Assembly: GCF_000372725.1 (NCBI RefSeq)
Contig: NW_005196830.1
Coordinates: 321,975-385,974 of the forward strand
Origin: Emiliania huxleyi CCMP1516
Lineage: Eukaryota; Haptophyta; Isochrysidales; Noelaerhabdaceae
Reading direction: 5' to 3'
DNA length: 64,000 nucleotides
The position numbers and the translations under genes were made by a program. The notes below the pieces were generated by a model, which saw only the letters and a program-made list of their open reading frames with translations, was not told the origin of the DNA and ran no database searches. Below, in pieces: positions 57,701 to 64,000 of this stretch (positions within the stretch are counted from its first letter, which is position 1; the number at the start of each line of letters is the position of its first letter).

Positions 57701-60700
57701 GACCAGCTGCCAGAGGGCCGCAGGATCGGCGCGCTCGAGGTGGGTGCGGGCACCGGCGGCACGGCCGCGCAGGTCCTGCCGGTGCTGGCGCCGGCGTGCG
57801 ACCGGTACATCTTCACCGACGTGTCGGACTTCTTCCTGCGCCAGGCGGCGCGCCGCTTCGGCTCGTTCGCCTGCTTCGAGGCCGCGCTGCTCAACATTGA
57901 CGCCGACCCGAGGCTGCAGGGCTTCGCCTCGCACGAGCTCGACCTCGTCGTGGCGGCCAACGTGCTCCACGCCACGCCGAGCGTGCTCACCGCCCTGCGC
58001 CACTGCCGCCAGCTGCTGCGGCCGGGAGGCGCCCTCGTCGTCAACGAGGCGGTGCGCGTGTTCCGCTTCGTACAGGTCGTCTTTGGCCAGACGGACGGCT
58101 GGTGGCTCTTCAAGAAGGACGCCTTGCGCGCCGCCAACGAGAGCCCGCTCATGTCGTGGGAGCAGTGGCGCGCGGCCTTCAGCAGTTGCGGCTTCGCGTC
58201 GTCGCAGCGCACCGCCGGGCGGGGCTGGCTGTCGTACCAGGCCGTCATGGTGGCGCAGACGGCGCCACACCACGGCGCAGGCGCCGCAGGCGGCGCCGGC
58301 CTCATCACGGGCGGGCTCGGCGGGCTCGGTCTGCGCGCGGCGCTCGCGATGGTCTCGTCGTCATCGGTGGACGGCCTGCTGCTCGCCTCGCGCACCGGCC
58401 GGGTGCAGAACCGGAGCGAGCGGGACTGGGCGCAGCTGGTGAGCGACAGCGCCGAAGGGGGCTGTCGGGTGCGGGTGCTCGCGTGCGACGTGGGGGACGA
58501 GTCGCAGGCTCGCTGGCTGGTTGGCGCAGCGGCGGGGGTGGGCGCACTCCGCGTGGTCTATCACGCTGCGGGCGTCGTCTCGGACGGCGTTCTGGGCAGC
58601 CAGAGCGAGCGGACGCTGGCTGCCGTCTACGGCCCAAAGGTGCACGGCGCCTCGCACCTGCACCGCTCGGTCGCGACGCTCGGCTCGCTACGGCTCGCAA
58701 TGACGTCTTCCGTGGCAAGCCTGCTCGGCTCATCGGGTCAATGCAATCACTCGGCCGCGAACGCGTGGCTCAACTGCCTCGCCAGCGTGCGGAGCGCGCG
58801 CGGCCTTCACGGCCAGAGCTCGCAGTGGGGCGCCGTGGCTGAGGTGGGCTACGCGGCGCGCCATGCCGACATGGACCGCTTCATCGCGATGCGCGGCATG
58901 CGGCCCGTGTCGAGTGAGCTGACCATGCATGCCATCGGCGCCGCGCTGTTTGGAGCGTGCGCCACGGTGATGGCCGTGGCGCCGATAGACTGGCGTGCGC
59001 TCGGCGCGGCCAGCAGGCGATACGGCAACGGAGCAGCGTCATCGTTCTTGAGGCCGATGCTTACCCGCTTCGGCAAGCATGCTGGCGATGCGTCCGCGCG
59101 GTCAAGAGACAAGGGCCACGGCGGCAGCGGAGCGCTGGCCACGCTGGACGACGTGCTCGAGGCCGTGCAAAGCGTGGTCGGCGTCGACGGCGTTGACGCA
59201 GACTCACCTCTCATGGAGGCGGGGATCGACTCGCTTGGCGCGGTTGAGCTGCGCAATCAGCTGCAGCCTTTTGCGGAGGACCCGCTGCCTGCGACGCTCG
59301 TCTTTGACCACCCGACCGCGCGCCTGCTCCACACCTCCCTCCAGCGCGATGTCGCCGTCGGGCCGGCCTTGGCCGCCCGTGCTCACGACAGCTCGCAGAC
59401 CGCTGTCGTCGCGGGCTCGAGCTGCCGGCTGCCGGGCGGGGCGCTGGGCGCGGCGGGCGCGTCGCGGCTGGCGCTCTGCGGCGTCAGTGCCGTGGGCGAA
59501 GTGCCCGCCGCGAGGTGGGAGCTGCCAGCCTCGCTGTCAGCGTCGGTTCGGAGGCGGGCCTGTTGGGGCGGCTTCATGGTCGGCGCCGAGCTCTTCGACA
59601 ACGCGCGCTTCGGCGTCTCGGCGGCGGAGGCGGCGATGATGGACCCGCAGCAGCGGCTGCTGCTCGAGCACGGCTACGAGGCGGTGCACGGCGCCGGCCT
59701 GCACAGGCAGGCGCTGCTGGGCAGCGCGACGGGCGTCTTTGTGGGCATCTCGTACACCGAGTACGCACCGGTCGCGCAAGGAAAGGGCTTCAGCGTGTAC
59801 GGGCTCACGGGGAGCGGGCACTGCTTTGCGGCGGGGCGGCTGTCGTTTGTCCTCGGGCTGACCGGGCCGTGCGTCGCCTACGACACCGCCTGCTCCTCCG
59901 GCCTCGTCGCGTGCAGCGGCGCCAGCCTCGCGATCCGGGACGGGGAGGTTGAGCAGGCGCTGCTGGCGGGAGTCAACATGATGATCTCCCCGCTGACACC
60001 AATCATGCTCGCCACGGGCGGCATGACCTCACCGTCTGGCCGCTCGCACACCTTCGACTCGCGCGCCGACGGCTTCGCGCGCGGCGAGGCGTGCGCCGCC
60101 TTTGCGCTGCGGCCGGCGGCGGGCGGCGCGGCGGGCGGCGCGGGCGGCGCGGCGGGCGGCACGGCGGCCGAGGTGCTTGGCGCAGCGGTGCGGCAGGACG
60201 GCAAGAGTGCGAGCCTGACCGCGCCGAGCGGCCCGGCGCAGCAAGCGCTGCTGCGGGCGACGTTGGCGCAGGCGGGCGTGCAGGCCGTGGACATGTGCCA
60301 CGTCGAGGCGCACGGCACTGGCACCGGGCTGGGCGACCCGATCGAGGCTGGCTCGCTGTCGGCGACCGTATTGCCCGCGTTGGGCGGCGGCGGGGGGGCG
60401 CCCGCGCTTGGCGGCATCAAGGCCAACGTGGGCCACGCCGAGCCGGCGGCGGGCGCTGTGGGGCTGCTCACCCTCAGCCTCCGGCTGCGCTCGAGCCAGG
60501 CGGCGCCAAACGCGCAGCTGCGCGCGCTCAACCCGCACGTCGGCGGCGCGATCCGAGGGCGTGGCTGCGCGCTGCCGACGCAGCTCGCGCCGCTCGGCGC
60601 GGGCGCGGGCGGCGGAGCAGCGGCCACAGCTCCTGCCTGCGGCGGAGTGAGCTCGTTCGGCCTCGGCGGCACCATCGCGCACGCGGTGGTGCGCTCGGCT

Positions 60701-63700
60701 GGGAGGCAAGCCCCGTGCGCTGCAGTGGACGGAGCGAGGCTGAATCCCCTTCGCCTGCAGCGCCACGCATTCCGCTGGAATGCAGTGAGCAGCGGCGCAG
60801 CGGCTTTGTCGTCATCGGGCGAGTCCGCTGCGCGAATACCTCGTGTCACCTTCGGAGGCGACACCTCTTCCTCCGCCGTGAGCGCAGCGCTCGCGACGCA
60901 CTGCTCGACCGCTCTCTTTATCGAGCTGCGCGATGTCTCCTTGAAGCCAACCGCACCTTTGGGTGAGCTGCCCGCGCAGCTGTCGTCGCGCGCGTCTCCA
61001 CTCGTAGTTGTGTGCTCTGGCTGCACGAGGGGCGACGCGCTGCTCCTGCCACTTCGGGCGACAGTGGTGCTCGCGAATGTCGACGCTTCCTTCGACTTCC
61101 CGCCCGCGCCGTGTGGAGCAGCCTTGTGTACCGCGCTGCCACATCGGGCTGCACAGCCCGCGGGCTTGGTGGGCCGGTTGTCTGCAGCCGACGCCCTTGC
61201 GGCGGGTCTCGTCGACTTCATTGGCGAAGCTGGCGACCTCGAGACGGAGCTGTCGCGGCTGTGCGCACGGCTACACAGTACCAGCGCCGCGCTGCTATCG
61301 GCGTGTGTCTCCTCGCTCCCCGCGCGCTCAGCCGCGAGCGCGATGGTGCTGATGGGGTCCCCGAACGGACCGCCAGACGGCTCGGTGCCGTCTGCAGCTG
61401 TGGGCAGGCCAGTTGCACCTGTCCCCCTTCTGATTTCTCCCCGACATGAACAGGTACGAGACGATCTCGTTCGGCTGTGGCTCGACGAGGAAACGGGTGT
61501 CGCGCAGCTCGAGTTGCACGACCCCGCCCACTTCAACACCTTCTCCCCAGGGTTGGGAGCTTCGGTGCTCAAGGCGGTGCGTCACCTTCGCGGCCTCTCC
61601 GGCCTTCGTGCCGTGGTGCTGTCGGGCGCGGGCCGTCATTTCTCGGTGGGCGGCAATCCGCATCAGCTTCGCACGGTCGCCGACCTCTCGCTGCCGGCTC
61701 TCGCATTCGTGCTTCGGCAGGTCTATCGCGGGTTCCTCGAGCTCTCGTCGCTCCCCGTGCCGGTGGTCGCCGCGGTGCATGGCTCTCTGGTCGGCGGCGC
61801 ACTCGCAGGCACGCCTGCCTGCGCGAGGGAAGCAAGCGGGCCCCGTCTCATCGAAGCAAGCGAGCCCCGTCTCATCTCCGCCGCCCTCGTCGGTCAGGGA
61901 TGATGCACGCTGATTTTGTCGTTGCCGAGGCGGGGTCTACCTTTGAACACGGAAACTTGCCCCGCGGCGTGTGTCCTCTCGGCATGCTCTCGCGCACATT
62001 TGCCGCCGCTGTCGGCCGCTCCGTCGCGCTCGACATCTACCTTCGCGACTCGAAGCTCGATGCGCCCACTGCGCTCGCGGCAGGGCTAGTGCATGAGGTA
62101 CGTGCTCTTGCCCAGTAGCCCGCGGCTTCCGCACACCGCCCATAGCCGCTCGCGTGGTCACAGGTGTGTCCTGGAGTGGGGGCGGCCAAGAGGAGGGCCA
62201 CATCCATCGCCGAGGGGCTGGGCCGACGTGCCGCTCTGGCGGCGGTGGCGATGCGACCGCGGCTGCCAGTCGACGAGCAGCTGCTCGACGAGGAGGCGGT
62301 CAGCCACGCCTCCTGCTTGCGCGAGAACCGGGGCATGACTCGGCCGCCCATCGCTGGTGCTGATGCCGCGTCGCTTCCGCAGATAGTCCCCGCCGTCTCT
62401 CGGTCGCCTGACCTCCTAGTGCACAGCGCTCGTGGGGCAACAAGCGCCACGGTGACTGTAAGCCATTTGCCCCTTGCCTGCCCTACCGCGGAGCAGCTTG
62501 CGCAGAATGTCGTGATGCTTGTCGGCGGCGACCACTTTTGCCGCGCGCCGCTCTCTGACCAGCTCCAAGCCTCGCTCCGCTCAGCTGCTTACCCTCTGGT
62601 TGCAGCCGTCCGCGGCGCAACGCGTGGCGACGGCATCATCTTCCTCTGTGCTGCCGCCGTCGTGGTCGCCCATGCAGACGCGACCTTCGGCTTCCCCGAG
62701 CTCCGGCGCGGGTCTCTTCCGGGCGACGTCTCCTTCTGGGCGAGAGAGCGCCTCTCTGACGCAACGAGCCGTCGGCTCTGCTGCACGGGCGACAAGGTGA
62801 GCGCCGTCGAGGCAAAGAGGCTTGGGCTCGTCGACGTTGTGGTCGACTCGGTGCGTGCTAGGTGCAGCCCCATGGCCGACAGAAGCGCACCTTTCACCGT
62901 TTCTTTCGGCACCACGTAGGCGGAGGAGGTTGAGGCGACTGCCTCAGCTGTGGTGGAGAGGATGCTGCGCCTTGACGAACGCCTGCTGCGACGCTGCCAA
63001 GCGGCGCTCAGTTTGCGGGATTTCGCCGGAGCGCGGACGGGCCCCATCGCCACCAGCACCGGCACCGGCGCGTCGTGCTTGGCGGTGCACGTCGGGCTCG
63101 ACGAGGCGCGAGGCATTTGGACGATTGAGGTTCTAGCTGGGCTTGGCGTGTCCGGTGTGGCGCCGGCGCTGCTCTGCGCACTTCGCTCGCTTCAGTCCCG
63201 CCCCCGCCCCCTGGTGCGTGCGGTGGTGGTTCATTTGGCGCACGCTGCCGACTCCCCCCCCTCGGTGTCCTGCACGGTTTCGGCGCAAAGCGTCGCGGGA
63301 AGCTCGTCGGCCAGGGTGCGCGTCAGCCTAGGTGTGCAGCAGCCCAGCGAGCCGAAGCCGGGAGCGCTCTCCGTCGGGAATGGTTTGGTGTCCTTGCGTC
63401 TGGAGGCGCGGTCTGGAGGCGGTGTGCGCGCCACGGTGGCACCACGAGACGGCGGCGGCATGGAGCAGTTCGGCGAAGCGGTCATGGAGGCCGTGCGCTC
63501 TCTAGGGGCGCCGGTCGTGTGCAGCTCTTCTGGGCAGGTGGACCCGGTTGGGCTCGCCCTGTGGCTTGCTGCCGACTGCCGCGTCGCTGACGCCAGGCTG
63601 CGCATGCCTACCGCGTGGCTCGAGTCCAGCGCGCCAGAGTGGGCGCATCGTGCAACGCGCGCGCTTATGCGCGATCCCGACGACCCAGTCGTGGCGGCCG

Positions 63701-64000
63701 GTCTTGGGCGGCTTGGCGCCGCCGAGGCGCTGTCAGCGGGTCTGGTCAGCGAGGTTGTTGATGCGCCGAGAGAGGCGGCCCTCCGCCTCGCCAGCTGGGT
63801 TGCCTGCCACCCGGCCAACGGTCTGGAGCACATGCTGCGGCTGACGCGGCCGGGCTCGGCCTCGGAAGGCCAGCAGGACTCAGAGGCAATCTGGGAGGCG
63901 AAGCGTCGGCTGCGGTACGCGCTCGCCGGGGGCGACGAGTGCAGCGACGAGTTGCCGACCCTCGTGGTGCAGCTCGAGGCAGCAGTGCATGCTGCCCGGC
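51749..64000 (+). CDS. Giant modular polyketide synthase, AT-less, with C-terminal crotonase domains (3' end outside window)
   Basis: A ten-kilobase first exon (51749-61808), then three small introns, still open at the edge; more than 4,000 residues. Domain order: carrier protein, KS1, low-complexity linker, KS2, DH, reductase-like region, C-methyltransferase, KR, ACP, KS3, four crotonase-fold segments. No acyltransferase motif (GHSxG/GHSQG) occurs, so extender units must be loaded by a separate enzyme, as in trans-AT systems. Introns: 61809-61897 (GC-AG), 62098-62163 and 62851-62919 (GT-AG); each keeps the frame (LAG/MMHADFV, VHE/VCPG, VDS/AEEV). ATG 51749 is the first in frame. The product cannot be deduced; the modules seen would elongate, methylate and possibly beta-modify a chain. 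Start of assembly and chain release are not visible, so this may be a middle or first piece of a larger pathway. Family PKS identity is certain; trans-AT behaviour is inferred. Confidence 0.93.
51890..52095 (+). other. PKS N-terminal carrier-like domain
   Basis: AVCEAIDRILGRPGTWD, then INLGLDSHDLAALAATLGL and LLDAPSVERLASRVAAV. The phosphopantetheine serine would be codon 51992-51994 in LGLDSHDL; the usual DSL is DSH here. A carrier domain at the very N-terminus, before KS1, could receive a starter unit or mark a split module. Confidence 0.65.
52160..53430 (+). other. PKS ketosynthase KS1
   Basis: MDPQQRLLLEHGYAALHGAG, active-site cysteine in IDTACSSSLVALHSAL (codon 52676), first histidine in VEAHGTGTPLGDA, second in VKASVGHAEPAAGT. 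The catalytic Cys-His-His set is complete. The usual opening IAIVGMACRFPG is reduced to LVGATAALPSG. A repeat-coded ASASAS linker follows (53437-53510). Confidence 0.9.
53437..53512 (+). repeat. (GCCTCC)n hexanucleotide coding an Ala-Ser linker
   Basis: About a dozen GCCTCC-type units read as alternating alanine and serine just after KS1. It provides a flexible linker and is prone to length change. Confidence 0.9.
54145..55590 (+). other. PKS ketosynthase KS2
   Basis: TDPQHRLLLERGYEALHAAG, active cysteine in IETACSASLVALHCAV (codon 54689), VEAHGTGTPLGDPIEARS, and VKANLAHTESTSGIVGF, where the usual Gly-His is Ala-His. Complete catalytic set. The segment 53700-54100 before it (LVLRHLRQLAG...LDELLRDLSG) is helical and could be a degenerate carrier, but lacks the serine. 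Confidence 0.9.
55670..56520 (+). other. PKS dehydratase domain (DH)
   Basis: LVADHVVNGRVMMPGAAYLE carries the HxxxGxxxxP motif, with His codon 55775. The second motif HPSELDAALHLG supplies Asp (codon 56300). Both catalytic residues are intact, so it should form the alpha-beta double bond or a related dehydration. Confidence 0.85.
57480..58260 (+). other. PKS C-methyltransferase domain, preceded by reductase-like region
   Basis: SAM-binding motif IGALEVGAGTGGTAAQVLP, then YIFTDVSDFFLRQA, LVVAANVLHATPSV and LLRPGGALVVNEAV. Residues before it (56560-57190, [19 protein letters not shown] ... GLRGLARAARLEAPEL) look like the structural half of a split KR. Expected to add an alpha-methyl group to the chain. 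Confidence 0.85.
58285..59020 (+). other. PKS ketoreductase domain with Tyr-to-His change
   Basis: NADPH motif LITGGLGGLGLRAALAM, VRVLACDVGDESQARWLV, Lys in VYGPKVHGASHLH, Ser in LAMTSSVASLLGSSGQ. The position of the catalytic tyrosine in GQANYxAAN is GQCNHSAAN, with His at codon 58748. So the domain is structurally complete but probably inactive or altered. Confidence 0.83.
59140..59365 (+). other. PKS acyl carrier protein
   Basis: LDDVLEAVQSVVGVDGVDAD, then EAGIDSLGAVELRNQL with the phosphopantetheine serine at codon 59231, and LPATLVFDHPTARLLHTSL. Fully canonical. Confidence 0.92.
59400..60720 (+). other. PKS ketosynthase KS3
   Basis: MDPQQRLLLEHGYEAVHGAG, cysteine in YDTACSSGLVACSGAS (codon 59891), VEAHGTGTGLGDPIEAGS, IKANVGHAEPAAGAVG. 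Complete Cys-His-His. DNA of 59572-59750 is very close to KS1 at 52319-52500. It is followed not by DH or KR but by crotonase folds. Confidence 0.9.
60830..61290 (+). other. PKS crotonase-fold segment 1 (degenerate)
   Basis: ASPLVVVCSGCTRGDALLLP, LRATVVLANVDASFDFPPAP and LSAADALAAGLVDFIGEAGD follow the second half of the enoyl-CoA hydratase/isomerase fold. The first half is short, so the unit may be inactive. Confidence 0.6.
61440..62290 (+). other. PKS crotonase-fold segment 2
   Basis: VAQLELHDPAHFNTFSPGLG, VVLSGAGRHFSVGGNPHQLR (first oxyanion strand), VVAAVHGSLVGGALAG, then across a GC-AG intron MMHADFVVAEAGSTFEHGNL, and DAPTALAAGLVHE joined across a second intron to VCPGVGAAKRRATSIAEG and RPRLPVDEQLLDEEAV. 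A full-length crotonase, most like the ECH enzymes of polyketide beta-branching. Confidence 0.8.
62385..62995 (+). other. PKS crotonase-fold segment 3
   Basis: TVTVSHLPLACPTAEQLAQN, VVMLVGGDHFCRAPLSDQLQ, YPLVAAVRGATRGDGIIFLC, AAAVVVAHADATFGFPELRR, DKVSAVEAKRLGLVDVVVDS, then over an intron AEEVEATASAVVERMLRLDE. Full fold. Confidence 0.75.
63060..63990 (+). other. PKS crotonase-fold segment 4, to window edge
   Basis: LAVHVGLDEARGIWTIEVLA, LVRAVVVHLAHAADSPP, MEQFGEAVMEAVRSLGAPVV, CSSSGQVDPVGLALWLAADC, RVADARLRMPTAWLESSAPE, LGRLGAAEALSAGLVSEVVD. The frame stays open to base 64000. Confidence 0.7.

Noticed and set aside
54082..57900. 1272-codon open frame on the + strand within the PKS, and other long frames such as 52873-54420 (-), 56645-58273 (-) and 59878-61572 (-)
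   Set aside because: They are shadow frames caused by high GC. Only the frame from 51749 carries the catalytic motifs of KS, DH, MT, KR and ACP.

Overview
This is nuclear DNA from a GC-rich eukaryote, most likely a unicellular alga. A haptophyte of the Prymnesium, Chrysochromulina or Emiliania kind is my best guess. The grounds are very high GC, intron-rich single-copy eukaryotic genes (UBA2, WDR5, MPP-beta, ALKBH1, a COG0523 GTPase), short GT-AG and GC-AG introns, introns full of micro- and minisatellites, a selenoprotein, and a giant multidomain polyketide synthase (PKS) reading frame. Nothing looks prokaryotic or organellar. A run of N at 19743-19842 is an assembly gap.

Layout. 1-2303 (-): SUMO-activating enzyme UBA2, cut by the window edge. 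2304-6752: gene-poor, with dispersed repeats. 6753-9078 (-): MFS transporter. 9662-11135 (-): ALKBH1-type dioxygenase with a (GT)n-filled intron. 11839-12921: small DNA element with terminal inverted repeats (TIRs) carrying a spliced AP2-like gene. 13486-15894 (+): mitochondrial processing peptidase beta. 16296-16820 (+): SAP-domain/selenoprotein H fusion with an in-frame UGA. 17360-19040 (-): predicted metal-dependent hydrolase with a 762-bp TIR element inside a coding exon, flanked by an 8-bp target duplication and apparently spliceable in frame. 19173-24073 (-): coiled-coil, Sfi1-like protein. 25041-28247 (-): two-repeat SANT/Myb protein. 28614-30818 (-): WDR5 with an alanine-rich tail. 31009-31804 (+): small hypothetical membrane protein. 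32168-33089: second TIR element. 33601-35133 (+): M41 peptidase without an AAA domain. 35687-38738 (-): MGC-lipidation/IQ-motif protein. 40129-42330 (-): membrane TIR-domain protein. 43000-43893 (+): SAM methyltransferase-like gene. 44959-48433 (-): COG0523/CobW GTPase. 49510-51422 (+): 2OG-Fe(II) oxygenase-like gene. 51749 to the window end (+): PKS.

The genes are mostly unrelated housekeeping loci and form no operon-like unit. The notable system is the PKS. Its order is carrier domain, KS1, linker, KS2, DH, reductase-like region, C-methyltransferase, KR, ACP, KS3, then at least four crotonase-fold segments, still open at the edge. No acyltransferase (AT) is present, so malonyl loading would have to come in trans. 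KS followed by tandem crotonases recalls the beta-branching enzymes of bacterial trans-AT systems, here fused in cis in a eukaryote.

The second theme is mobile DNA shaping introns. One TIR element has insertion geometry expected to create an intron, a related element lies about 14 kb away, and an 11-bp CTCGGCTAGAT-type minisatellite recurs in introns of several genes.
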